Source: Arenicola marina (taxonomy: Eukaryota; Annelida; Polychaeta; Arenicolidae). From it: a stretch of DNA of 64,000 bases. The stretch lies in assembly GCA_964019135.1 (NCBI GenBank), contig OZ025256.1, positions 35,622,035 to 35,686,034 on the forward strand. Direction: 5' to 3'. The notes beneath the pieces were generated by a model that saw nothing but the letters and a program-made list of their open reading frames with translations, ran no database searches and had not been told where the DNA came from. The position numbers were made by a program, and so were the translations under genes. Positions 11,941 through 24,413 of this stretch are shown here, one piece after another. Each line of letters opens with the position of its first letter. Position 1 is the first letter of the stretch.

Positions 11941-13266
11941 TGGCGTGAGGTAATGGTGTGAGGTAATGGTGTGAGGTAATGGCGTGAGGTAATGGCGTGA
12001 GGTAATGGTGTGAGGTAATGGCGTGAGGTAAGGGCATGAGGTAATGGTATGAGGTAATGGCGTGATGTAATGTTGTAAGATAATGGCGTGAGGTAATAAT
12101 GTTAGGTAATGGCGTGAGGTAATGGTGTGAGGTAATGGCGTGAGGTAATGGCGTGAGGTAATGGCGTGAGGTAATGGTGTTAGGTAATGGCGTGAGGTAA
12201 TGGCGTGAGGTAATGGCGTGAGGTAATGGCGTGAGGTAATGGTGTGAGGTAACGGTATGAGGTAATGGTGTGAGGTAATGGTGTGAGGTAATGGCGTGAG
12301 GTAATGGCGTGAGGTAATGGTGTGAGGTAATGGTGTGAGGTAATGGCGTGAGGTAATGGCGTGAGGTAATGGCGTGAGGTAATGGCGTGAGGTAATGGCG
12401 TGAGGTAATGGTGTGAGGTAATGGCGTGAGATAATGGCGTGAGGTAATGGTATGAGGTATGGGCGTGAGTTAATGGCGTGAGGTAATGGCGTGAGGTAAT
12501 AGTGTGAGGTAATGGCGTGAGGTAATGACGTTAGGTAATGGCCTGAGGTAATGGGGTGAGGTAATGGCGTGAGGTAATGGCGTGAGGTAATGGCGTGACG
12601 TAAGAGTGTGAGGTAATGGTGTGAGGTAATGGCGTGACGTAATTGTGTGAGGTAATGGCGTGAGGTAATCGCGTGAGGTAATGGCTTGAGGTAATGGTGT
12701 GAGGTAATTGCGTGAGGTAATGGGGTGAGGCAATGGCGTGAGGTAATGATGTGAGGTAATGGTGTGAAGTAATGGCCTGAGGTAATGACGTGAGGTAATG
12801 GGGTGAGGTAATGGCGTGAGGTAATGGCGTGAGGTAATGGCGTGAGGTAATGGCGTGAGGTAATGGCGTGAGGTAATGGTGTGAGGTAATGGTGTGAGGT
12901 AATGGTGTAAGGTAATGGCGTGAGGTAATGGCGTGAGGTAATGGCGTGAGGTAATGGCGTGAGGTAATGGTGTGAGGTAATGGTGTGAGGTAATGGTGTA
13001 AGGTAATGGCGTGAGGTAATGGCGTGAGGTAATGGTGTGAGGTAATGGTGTGAGGTAATGGTGTAAGGTAATGGCGTGAGGTAATGGCGTGAGGTAATGG
13101 CGTGAGGTAATGGTGTAAGGTAATGGTGTGAGGTAATGGCGTCAGGTAATGGTGTGAGGTAATGGTGTGAGGTAATGGCGCGAGGTAATGGCGTGAGGTA
13201 ATGGCGTGAGGTAATGGCGTGGGGTAATGACGTGAGGTAATGGCGTGAGGTAATGGTGTGAGGTAA
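11941..13266 (+). repeat. 1,326-bp tandem duplication, copy 1
   Basis: The block is 102 complete 13-bp units and recurs at offset 1,326. Markers are the GTAAGGGCATG unit near 12,028, the GTGTTAGG unit near 12,178, AACGGTATG at 12,251, GCGTCAGG near 13,139 and GCGTGGGG near 13,218. The left edge is set by where the offset match begins, with an uncertainty of about one or two units. Confidence 0.86.
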
Positions 13267-14592
13267 TGGCGTGAGGTAATGGTGTGAGGTAATGGTGTGA
13301 GGTAATGGCGTGAGGTAATGGCGTGAGGTAATGGTGTGAGGTAATGGCGTGAGGTAAGGGCATGAGGTAATGGTATGAGGTAATGGCGTGATGTAATGTT
13401 GTAAGATAATGGCGTGAGGTAATAATGTTAGGTAATGGCGTGAGGTAATGGTGTGAGGTAATGGCGTGAGGTAATGGCGTGAGGTAATGGCGTGAGGTAA
13501 TGGTGTTAGGTAATGGCGTGAGGTAATGGCGTGAGGTAATGGCGTGAGGTAATGGCGTGAGGTAATGGTGTGAGGTAACGGTATGAGGTAATGGTGTGAG
13601 GTAATGGTGTGAGGTAATGGCGTGAGGTAATGGCGTGAGGTAATGGTGTGAGGTAATGGTGTGAGGTAATGGCGTGAGGTAATGGCGTGAGGTAATGGCG
13701 TGAGGTAATGGCGTGAGGTAATGGCGTGAGGTAATGGTGTGAGGTAATGGCGTGAGATAATGGCGTGAGGTAATGGTATGAGGTATGGGCGTGAGTTAAT
13801 GGCGTGAGGTAATGGCGTGAGGTAATAGTGTGAGGTAATGGCGTGAGGTAATGACGTTAGGTAATGGCCTGAGGTAATGGGGTGAGGTAATGGCGTGAGG
13901 TAATGGCGTGAGGTAATGGCGTGACGTAAGAGTGTGAGGTAATGGTGTGAGGTAATGGCGTGACGTAATTGTGTGAGGTAATGGCGTGAGGTAATCGCGT
14001 GAGGTAATGGCTTGAGGTAATGGTGTGAGGTAATTGCGTGAGGTAATGGGGTGAGGCAATGGCGTGAGGTAATGATGTGAGGTAATGGTGTGAAGTAATG
14101 GCCTGAGGTAATGACGTGAGGTAATGGGGTGAGGTAATGGCGTGAGGTAATGGCGTGAGGTAATGGCGTGAGGTAATGGCGTGAGGTAATGGCGTGAGGT
14201 AATGGTGTGAGGTAATGGTGTGAGGTAATGGTGTAAGGTAATGGCGTGAGGTAATGGCGTGAGGTAATGGCGTGAGGTAATGGCGTGAGGTAATGGTGTG
14301 AGGTAATGGTGTGAGGTAATGGTGTAAGGTAATGGCGTGAGGTAATGGCGTGAGGTAATGGTGTGAGGTAATGGTGTGAGGTAATGGTGTAAGGTAATGG
14401 CGTGAGGTAATGGCGTGAGGTAATGGCGTGAGGTAATGGTGTAAGGTAATGGTGTGAGGTAATGGCGTCAGGTAATGGTGTGAGGTAATGGTGTGAGGTA
14501 ATGGCGCGAGGTAATGGCGTGAGGTAATGGCGTGAGGTAATGGCGTGGGGTAATGACGTGAGGTAATGGCGTGAGGTAATGGTGTGAGGTAA
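13267..14592 (+). repeat. 1,326-bp tandem duplication, copy 2
   Basis: Same unit order as copy 1; AACGGTATG is at 13,577 (12,251 + 1,326) and GTCAGG at 14,467 (13,141 + 1,326). I saw no mismatch in the parts I compared. The junction at about 13,266 joins the GTAATGACG/GTGTGAGG context of the end to the GGCGTGAGG/GTGTGAGG context of the start. Sequence from about 13,435 onward is also the left copy of the much larger duplication described at 36,591. Confidence 0.86.
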
Positions 14593-15343
14593 TGGTGTGA
14601 GGTAATGGCGTGAGGTAATGGCGTGCGGTAGTGGTGTGAGGTAATGGCGTGAGGTAAAGGCATGAGGTAATGGTATGAGGTAATGGCGTGATGTAATGTT
14701 GTAAGATAATGGCGTGAGGTAATAATGTTAGGTAATGGCGTGAGGTAATGGTGTGAGGTAAGAACGTGAGGTAATGGTCTGAGGTAATAGTGTGAGGTAA
14801 CGGTGTGAAGTAATGGTGCAAGGTACTGGTATGAGGTAATGACGTGAGGTAATGGTGTGAGGTAATGGTGTGAGGTAATGGTGTAAGGTAATGGTATGAG
14901 GTAATGGCGTGATTTAATGTTGTAAGGTAATGGCGTGAGGTAATGACGTTAGGTAATGGTGTGAGGTTATGGCGTGAGTTAATGGTGCAAGGTAATGGTA
15001 TGCGGTAATGGCGTGAGGTAATGACGTTAGGTAATGGCGTGAGGTAATGGCTTGAGGTAATGACGTGAGGTAATGGCGTGAGGTAATGACGTGAGGTAAG
15101 GGCGTGAGGTAATGGCGTGAGTTCATAGTGTGACGTAATGGCGTGAGGTAATGGCGTGAGGTAATGGCGTGAGGTAATGGCGTGAGGTAAGAGCCTGAGG
15201 TAATGCGTGAGGTAATGGCGTGAGGTAAGAGCCTGGGGTAATGGCGTGAGGTAATGGCGTGAGGTAAAGGCGTGAGGTAATGGTGTTAGGTAATGGCGTG
15301 GGGTAATGGCGTGAGGTTGTGACGTGAGGTAATGGCGTGACGT
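14593..15343 (+). repeat. Copy of 9,433-10,183 type sequence (offset 5,160)
   Basis: Offset 5,160 is 397 units minus 1 bp, matching the one 12-bp unit at 10,039. The 12-bp unit here is at 15,199-15,210. Directly after it three units (39 bp) carrying the CGCGTGAGATAAG marker are missing: GCCTGGGG lies at 15,230 where the offset predicts 15,269. The same shortened form recurs at 38,355. Confidence 0.82.
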
Positions 15344-17521
15344 AAGAGCGTGAGGTAATGGTGTGAGGTAATGGCGTGAGGTAATTGAGTGAGGTAATGG
15401 CGTGAGGTAATGGTGTGAGGTAATGGCGTGAGGTAATGACGTTAGGTAATGGCGTGAGGTAATGGCGTGAGGTAATGGTGTGAGGTAATAGTGTGAGGTA
15501 ATGGCGTGAGGTAATGACGTTAGGTAATGGCGTGAGGTAATGGGGTGAGGTAATGGCGTGAGGTAATGGCGTGAGGTAATGGCGTGACGTAAGAGTGTGA
15601 GACAATGGTGTGAGGTAATGGCGTGAGGTAATTGTGTGAGGTAATGGCGTGAGGTAATAGCGTGAGGTAATGGCTTGAGGTAATGGTATGAGGTATGGGC
15701 GTGAGTTAATGGCGTAAGGTAATGGCGTGAGGTAATAGTGTGAGGTAATGGCGTGAGGTAATGACGTTAGGTAATGGCGTGAGGTAATGGGGTGAGGTAA
15801 TGGCGTGAGATAATGGCGTGAGGTAATGGTATGAGGTATGGGCGTGAGTTAATGGCGTGAGGTAATGGCGTGAGGTAATAGTGTGAGGTAATGGCGTGAG
15901 GTAATGACGTTAGGTAATGGCCTGAGGTAATGGGGTGAGGTAATGGCGTGAGGTAATGGCGTGAGGTAATGGCGTGACGTAAGAGTGTGAGGTAATGGTG
16001 TGAGGTAATGGCGTGACGTAATTGTGTGAGGTAATGGCGTGAGGTAATCGCGTGAGGTAATGGCTTGAGGTAATGGTGTGAGGTAATTGCGTGAGGTAAT
16101 GGGGTGAGGCAATGGCGTGAGGTAATGATGTGAGGTAATGGTGTGAAGTAATGGCCTGAGGTAATGACGTGAGGTAATGGGGTGAGGCAATGGCGTGAGG
16201 TAATGACGTGAGGTAATGGTGTGAAGTAATGGCGTGAGGTAATGACGTGAGGTAATGGGGTGAGGTAATGGCGTGAGGTAATGGCGCGAGGTAATGGCGT
16301 GAGGTAATGGCGTGAGGTAATGGCTTGAGTTAATGGTGTGAGGTAATGGCGTGAGGTAATGGGGTGAGGAAATGGTGTGAGGTAATGGTGTGAGGTAATG
16401 GCGTGAGGTAATGGTGTGAGGTAATGGTGTGAGGTAATGGTGTAAGGTAATGCCGTGAGGTAATGGCGTGAGGTAATGGTGTAAGGTAATGGTGTGAGGT
16501 AATGGCGTCAGGTAATGGTGTGAGGTAATGGTGTGAGGTAATGGCGCGAGGTAATGGCGTGAGGTAATGGCGTGAGGTAATGGTGTGAGGTAATAGTGTG
16601 AGGTAATGGCGTGAGGTAATGACGTTAGGTAATGGCGTGAGGTAATGGGGTGAGGTAATGGCGTGAGGTAATGGCGTGAGGTAATGGCGTGACGTAAGAG
16701 TGTGAGATAATGGTGTGAGGTAATGGCGTGAGGTAATTGTGTGAGGTAATGGCGTGAGGTAATAGCGTGAGGTAATGGCTTGAGGTAATGGTATGAGGTA
16801 TGGGCGTGAGTTAATGGCGTAAGGTAATGGCGTGAGGTAATAGTGTGAGGTAATGGCGTGAGGTAATGACGTTAGGTAATGGCGTGAGGTAATGGGGTGA
16901 GGTAATGGCGTGAGGTAATGGCGTGAGGTAATGGTATGAGGTATGGGCGTGAGTTAATGGCGTGAGGTAATGGCGTGAGGTAATAGTGTGAGGTAATGGC
17001 GTGAGGTAATGACGTTAGGTAATGGCCTGAGGTAATGGGGTGAGGTAATGGCGTGAGGTAATGGCGTGAGGTAATGGCGTGACGTAAGAGTGTGAGGTAA
17101 TGGTGTGAGGTAATGGCGTGAGGTAATTGTGTGAGGTAATGGCGTGAGGTAATCGCGTGAGGTAATGGCTTGAGGTAATGGTGTGAGGTAATTGCGTGAG
17201 GTAATGGGGTGAGGCAATGGCGTGAGGTAATGATGTGAGGTAATGGTGTGAAGTAATGGCGTGAGGTAATGACGTGAGGTAATGGGGTGAGGCAATGGCG
17301 TGAGGTAATGGCTTGAGGTAATGGTGTGAGGTAATTGCGTGAGGTAATGGTGTGAGGCAATGGCGTGAGGTAATGACGTGAGGTAATGGTGTGAAGTAAT
17401 GGCGTGAGGTAATGGCGTGAGGTAATGGCGTGAGGTAATGGTGTGAGGTAATGGTGTGAAGTAATGGCGTGAGGTAAGAGCCTGAGGTAATGGCGTGAGG
17501 TAATTGTGTGAGGTAATGGCG

Positions 17522-20500
17522 TGAGGTAATGGCGTGAGGTAAGAGCCTGAGGTAATGGCGTGAGGTAATTGTGTGAGGTAATGGCGTGAGGTAATGGCGT
17601 GAGGTAATGGCGTGAGGTAATGGTGTAAGGTAATGGTGTGAGGTAATGGCGTCAGGTAATGGTGTGAGGTAATGGTGTGAGGTAATGGCGTGAGGTAATG
17701 GCGTGAGGTAATTGTGTGAGGTAATGGCGTGAGGTAATGGCGTGAGGTAAGAGCCTGAGGTAATGGCGTGAGGTAATTGTGTGAGGTAATGGCGTGAGGT
17801 AATGGCGTGAGGTAATGGCGTGAGGTAATGGTGTGAGGTAATGGTGTGAGGTAATGGCGTCAGGTAATGGTGTGAGGTAATGGTGTGAGGTAATGGCGTG
17901 AGGTAATGGCGTGAGGTCATAGTGTGACGTAATGGCGTGAGGTAATGGCGTGAGGTAATGGCGTGAGGTAAGAGCCTGAGGTAATGGCGTGAGGTAATTG
18001 TGTGAGGTAATGGCGTGAGGTAATGGCGTGAGGTAATGGCGTGAGGTAAGAGCCTGAGGTAATGCGTGAGATAATCGCGTGAGATAAGAGCCTGAGGTAA
18101 TGGCGTGAGGTAATGGCGTGAGGTAAGAGCCTGAGGTAATGGTGTGAGGTAATGGCGTGAGGTAAAGGCGTGAGGTAATGGTGTGAGGTAATGGCGTGAG
18201 GTAAAGGCGTGAGGTAATGGTGTGAGGTAATGGCGTGGGGTAATGGCGTGAGGTTGTGACGTGAGGTAATGGCGTGACGTAAGAGCGTGAGGTAATGGTG
18301 TGAGGTAATGGCGTGAGGTAATTGAGTGAGGTAATGGCGTGAGGTAATGGTGTGAGGTAATGGCGTGAGCTAATGACGTTAGGTAATGGCGTGAGGTAAT
18401 GGCGTGAGGTAAGAGCCTGGGGTAATGGCGTGAGGTAATGGCGTGAGGTAAAGGCGTGAGGTAATGGTGTGAGGTAATGGCGTGGGGTAATGGCGTGAGG
18501 TTGTGACGTGAGGTAATGGCGTGACGTAAGAGCGTGAGGTAATGGTGTGAGGTAATGGCGTGAGGTAATTGAGTGAGGTAATGGCGTGAGGTAATGGTGT
18601 GAGGTAATGGCGTGAGCTAATGACGTTAGGTAATGGCGTGAGGTAATGGCGTGAGGTAATGGTGTGAGGTAATAGTGTGAGGTAATGGCGTGAGGTAATG
18701 ACGTTAGGTAATGGCGTGAGGTAATGGGGTGAGGTAATGGCGTGAGGTAATGGCGTGAGGTAATGGCGTGACGTAAGAGTGTGAGATAATGGTGTGAGGT
18801 AATGGCGTGAGGTAATTGTGTGAGGTAATGGCGTGAGGTAATAGCGTGAGGTATTGGCTTGAGGTAATGGTGTGAGGTAATTGCGTGAGGTAATGGTGTG
18901 AGGCAATGGCGTGAGGTAATGACGTGAGGTAATGGTGTGAAGTAATGGCGTGAGGTAATGACGTGAGGTAATGGGGTGAGGTAATGGCGTGAGGTAATGG
19001 CGTGAGGTAATGGCTTGAGGTAATGGTATGAGGTATGGGCGTGAGTTAATGGCGTAAGGTAATGGCGTGAGGTAATAGTGTGAGGTAATGGCGTGAGGTA
19101 ATGACGTTAGGTAATGGCGTGAGGTAATGGGGTGAGGTAATGGCGTGAGGTAATGGCGTGAGGTAATGGTATGAGGTATGGGCGTGAGTTAATGGCGTGA
19201 GGTAATGGCGTGAGGTAATAGTGTGAGGTAATGGCGTGAGGTAATGACGTTAGGTAATGGCCTGAGGTAATGGGGTGAGGTAATGGCGTGAGGTAATGGC
19301 GTGAGGTAATCGCGTGACGTAAGAGTGTGAGGTAATGGTGTGAGGTAATGACGTGAGGTAATTGTGTGAGGTAATGGCGTGAGGTAATCGCGTGAGGTAA
19401 TGGCTTGAGGTAATGGTGTGAGGTAATTGCGTGAGGTAATGGGGTGAGGCAATGGCGTGAGGTAATGATGTGAGGTAATGGTGTGAAGTAATGGCGTGAG
19501 GTAATGGCTTGAGTTAATGGTGTAAGGTAATGGCGTGAGGTAAGGGCGTGAGGAAATGGCGTGAGGTAATGACGTGAGGTAATGGGGTGAGGTAATGGCG
19601 TGAGATAATGGCGAGAGGTAATGGCGTGAGGTAATGGCGTGAGGTAATGGCTTGAGTTAATGGTGTGAGGTAATGGCGTGAGGTAAGGGCGTGAGGAAAT
19701 GGCGTGAGGTAATGGTGTGAGGTAATGGCGTGAGGTAATGGCTTGAGATTATGGTGTGAGGTAATAACGTGAGGTAATGACGTGAGGTATTGGCGTGAGG
19801 TAATGGCGTGAGGTAATGGCGTGAGGTAATGGCGTGAGGTAATGGCGTGAGGTAATGGCGTGAGGTAAGAGCCTGAGGTAATGGCGTGAGGTAATTATGT
19901 GAGGTAATGGCGTGAGGTAAGAGCCTGAGGTAATGCGTGAGGTAATCGCGTGAGATAAGAGCCTGAGGTAATGGCGTGAGGTAATGGCGTGAGGTAAGAG
20001 CTTGGGGTAATGGCGTGAGGTAATGGCGTGAGGTAAAGGCGTGAGGTAATGGTGTTAGTTAATGGCGTGGGGTAATGGCGTGAGGTTGTGGCGTGAGGTA
20101 ATGGCGTGACGTAAGAGCGTGAGGTAATGGCGTGAGGTAATATCGTGAGGTAATGGCTTGAGGTAATGGTGTGAGGTAATTGCGCGAGGTAATGGTGTGA
20201 GGCAATGGCGTGAGGTAATGACGTGAGGTAATGGTGTGAGGTAATGGTGTGAGGTAATGGCGTCAGGTAATGGTGTGAGGTAATGGTGTGAGGTAATGGC
20301 GTGAGGTAATGGCGTGAGGTAATGGCGTGAGGTAATGGCGTGGGGTAATGACGTGAGGTAATGGCGTGAGGTAATGGTGTGAGGTAATGGTGTGAGGTAA
20401 TGGCGTGAGGTAATGGCGTGCGGTAGTGGTGTGAGGTAATGGCGTGAGGTAAAGGCATGAGGTAATGGTATGAGGTAATGGCGTGATGTAATGTTGTAAG

Positions 20501-20990
20501 ATAATGGCGTGAGGTAATAATGTTAGGTAATGGCGTGAGGTAATGGTGTGAGGTAAGAACGTGAGGTAATGGTCTGAGGTAATAGTGTGAGGTAATGGTG
20601 TGAAGTAATGGTGCAAGGTACTGGTATGAGGTAATGACGTGAGGTAATGGTGTGAGGTAATGGTGTGAGGTAATGTTGTAAGGTAATGGTGTGAGGTAAT
20701 GGCGTGAGGTAATGGCGTGCGGTAGTGGTGTGAGGTAATGGCGTGAGGTAAAGGCATGAGGTAATGGTATGAGGTAATGGCGTGATGTAATGTTGTAAGA
20801 TAAAGGCGTGAGGTAATAATGTTAGGTAATGGCGTGAGGTAATGGTGTGAGGTAAGAACGTGAGGTAATGGTCTGAGGTAATAGTGTGAGGTAACGGTGT
20901 GAAGTAATGGTGCAAGGTACTGGTATGAGGTAATGACGTGAGGTAATGGTGTGAGGTAATGGTGTGAGGTAATGGTGTAAGGTAATGGTA
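17522..20990 (+). repeat. 2,936/3,482-bp HOR module, first copy
   Basis: From 17,522 to about 18,750 the sequence recurs at offset 3,482 (268 units minus 2 bp). From about 19,300 to 20,990 it recurs at offset 2,936 (226 units minus 2 bp). The difference, 546 bp or 42 units, is present here and absent from the second copy. The module introduces markers not seen earlier in the window: the GAGATTATGG/TAATAACG pair near 19,745, TAATATCG near 20,130, TTGCGCGAGG near 20,180 and GAGCTAATGACG near 18,367. Confidence 0.82.
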
Positions 20991-21003
20991 TGAGGTAATG
21001 GCG

Positions 21004-23930
21004 TCAGGTAATGGCGTGAGGTAAGAGCCTGAGGTAATGGCGTGAGGTAATTGTGTGAGGTAATGGCGTGAGGTAATGGCGTGAGGTAATGGCGTGAGGT
21101 AATGGTGTAAGGTAATGGTGTGAGGTAATGGCGTCAGGTAATGGTGTGAGGTAATGGTGTGAGGTAATGGCGTGAGGTAATGGCGTGAGGTAATTGTGTG
21201 AGGTAATGGCGTGAGGTAATGGCGTGAGGTAAGATCCTGAGGTAATGGCGTGAGGTAATTGTGTGAGGTAATGGCGTGAGGTAATGGCGTGAGGTAATGG
21301 CGTGAGGTAATGGTGTAAGGTAATGGTGTGAGGTAATGGCGTCAGGTAATGGTGTGAGGTAATGGTGTGAGGTAATGGCGTGAGGTAATGGCGTGAGGTC
21401 ATAGTGTGACGTAATGGCGTGAGGTAATGGCGTGAGGTAATGGCGTGAGGTAAGAGCCTGAGGTAATGGCGTGAGGTAATTGTGTGAGGTAATGGCGTGA
21501 GGTAATGGCGTGAGGTAATGGCGTGAGGTAAGAGCCTGAGGTAATGCGTGAGATAATCGCGTGAGATAAGAGCCTGAGGTAATGGCGTGAGGTAATGGCG
21601 TGAGGTAAGAGCCTGAGGTAATGGTGTGAGGTAATGGCGTGAGGTAAAGGCGTGAGGTAATGGTGTGAGGTAATGGCGTGAGGTAAAGGCGTGAGGTAAT
21701 GGTGTGAGGTAATGGCGTGGGGTAATGGCGTGAGGTTGTGACGTGAGGTAATGGCGTGACGTAAGAGCGTGAGGTAATGGTGTGAGGTAATGGCGTGAGG
21801 TAATTGAGTGAGGTAATGGCGTGAGGTAATGGTGTGAGGTAATGGCGTGAGCTAATGACGTTAGGTAATGGCGTGAGGTAATGGCGTGAGGTAAGAGCCT
21901 GGGGTAATGGCGTGAGGTAATGGCGTGAGGTAAAGGCGTGAGGTAATGGTGTGAGGTAATGGCGTGGGGTAATGGCGTGAGGTTGTGACGTGAGGTAATG
22001 GCGTGACGTAAGAGCGTGAGGTAATGGTGTGAGGTAATGGCGTGAGGTAATTGAGTGAGGTAATGGCGTGAGGTAATGGTGTGAGGTAATGGCGTGAGCT
22101 AATGACGTTAGGTAATGGCGTGAGGTAATGGCGTGAGGTAATGGTGTGAGGTAATAGTGTGAGGTAATGGCGTGAGGTAATGACGTTAGGTAATGGCGTG
22201 AGGTAATGGGGTGAGGTAATGGCGTGAGGTAATGGCGTGAGGTAATCGCGTGACGTAAGAGTGTGAGGTAATGGTGTGAGGTAATGACGTGAGGTAATTG
22301 TGTGAGGTAATGGCGTGAGGTAATCGCGTGAGGTAATGGCTTGAGGTAATGGTGTGAGGTAATTGCGTGAGGTAATGGGGTGAGGCAATGGCGTGAGGTA
22401 ATGATGTGAGGTAATGGTGTGAAGTAATGGCGTGAGGTAATGGCTTGAGTTAATGGTGTAAGGTAATGGCGTGAGGTAAGGGCGTGAGGAAATGGCGTGA
22501 GGTAATGACGTGAGGTAATGGGGTGAGGTAATGGCGTGAGATAATGGCGAGAGGTAATGGCGTGAGGTAATGGCGTGAGGTAATGGCTTGAGTTAATGGT
22601 GTGAGGTAATGGCGTGAGGTAAGGGCGTGAGGAAATGGCGTGAGGTAATGGTGTGAGGTAATGGCGTGAGGTAATGGCTTGAGATTATGGTGTGAGGTAA
22701 TAACGTGAGGTAATGACGTGAGGTATTGGCGTGAGGTAATGGCGTGAGGTAATGGCGTGAGGTAATGGCGTGAGGTAATGGCGTGAGGTAATGGCGTGAG
22801 GTAAGAGCCTGAGGTAATGGCGTGAGGTAATTATGTGAGGTAATGGCGTGAGGTAAGAGCCTGAGGTAATGCGTGAGGTAATCGCGTGAGATAAGAGCCT
22901 GAGGTAATGGCGTGAGGTAATGGCGTGAGGTAAGAGCTTGGGGTAATGGCGTGAGGTAATGGCGTGAGGTAAAGGCGTGAGGTAATGGTGTTAGTTAATG
23001 GCGTGGGGTAATGGCGTGAGGTTGTGGCGTGAGGTAATGGTGTGACGTAAGAGCGTGAGGTAATGGCGTGAGGTAATATCGTGAGGTAATGGCTTGAGGT
23101 AATGGTGTGAGGTAATTGCGCGAGGTAATGGTGTGAGGCAATGGCGTGAGGTAATGACGTGAGGTAATGGTGTGAGGTAATGGTGTGAGGTAATGGCGTC
23201 AGGTAATGGTGTGAGGTAATGGTGTGAGGTAATGGCGTGAGGTAATGGCGTGAGGTAATGGCGTGAGGTAATGGCGTGGGGTAATGACGTGAGGTAATGG
23301 CGTGAGGTAATGGTGTGAGGTAATGGTGTGAGGTAATGGCGTGAGGTAATGGCGTGCGGTAGTGGTGTGAGGTAATGGCGTGAGGTAAAGGCATGAGGTA
23401 ATGGTATGAGGTAATGGCGTGATGTAATGTTGTAAGATAATGGCGTGAGGTAATAATGTTAGGTAATGGCGTGAGGTAATGGTGTGAGGTAAGAACGTGA
23501 GGTAATGGTCTGAGGTAATAGTGTGAGGTAATGGTGTGAAGTAATGGTGCAAGGTACTGGTATGAGGTAATGACGTGAGGTAATGGTGTGAGGTAATGGT
23601 GTGAGGTAATGGTGTAAGGTAATGGTGTGAGGTAATGGCGTGAGGTAATGGCGTGCGGTAGTGGTGTGAGGTAATGGCGTGAGGTAAAGGCATGAGGTAA
23701 TGGTATGAGGTAATGGCGTGATGTAATGTTGTAAGATAAAGGCGTGAGGTAATAATGTTAGGTAATGGCGTGAGGTAATGGTGTGAGGTAAGAACGTGAG
23801 GTAATGGTCTGAGGTAATAGTGTGAGGTAACGGTGTGAAGTAATGGTGCAAGGTACTGGTATGAGGTAATGACGTGAGGTAATGGTGTGAGGTAATGGTG
23901 TGAGGTAATGGTGTAAGGTAATGGTATGAG
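21004..23930 (+). repeat. 2,936/3,482-bp HOR module, second copy
   Basis: Copy of 17,522 onward, with 12-bp units at 21,540 and 22,865 equivalent to 18,058 and 19,929. It has a GTAAGATCCTG unit near 21,230 where its relatives have GTAAGAGCCTG. It also has a GGTGTGACG unit at 23,039-23,046 where most relatives have GGCGTGACG. The same GGTGTGACG variant marks the junction at 33,540. Confidence 0.8.
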
Positions 23931-24413
23931 GTAATGGCGTGATTTAATGTTGTAAGGTAATGGCGTGAGGTAATGACGTTAGGTAATGGTGTGAGGTAAT
24001 GGCGTGAGGTAATGGCGTGAGGTAAGAGCCTGAGGTAATGGCGTGAGGTAATGGCGTGAGGTAATGGTGTGAGGTAATGGTGTGAGGTAATGGTGTAAGG
24101 TAATGGCGTGAGGTAATGGCGTGAGGTAATGGCGTGAGGTAATGGCGTGAGGTAATGGTGTGAGGTAATGGTGTGAGGTAATGGCGTGAGGTAATGGTGT
24201 GAGGTAATGGTGTGAGGTAATGGTGTAAGGTAATGGCGTGAGGTAATGGCGTGAGGTAATGGTGTAAGGTAATGGTGTGAGGTAATGGCGTCAGGTAATG
24301 GTGTGAGGTAATGGTGTGAGGTAATGGCGCGAGGTAATGGCGTGAGGTAATGGCGTGAGGTAATGGCGTGGGGTAATGACGTGAGGTAATGGCGTGAGGT
24401 AATGGTGTGAGGT

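Larger units (their letters stand above)
15344..24413 (+). repeat. Tandem duplication of about 9.07 kb, copy 1
   Basis: Sequence from 15,344 recurs from 24,414 (offset 9,070). The offset becomes 9,161 and then 9,122 through small whole-unit indels in copy 2. Shared landmarks are the AATTGAGTG unit (15,383; 24,453), the GAGACAATGG unit (15,599; 24,669), the AATGCCGTG unit near 16,450 and 25,520, and the GAGATTATGG unit (19,745; 28,867). Four 12-bp units lie inside at 18,058, 19,929, 21,540 and 22,865. It contains two related HOR modules, described separately. Confidence 0.87.
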
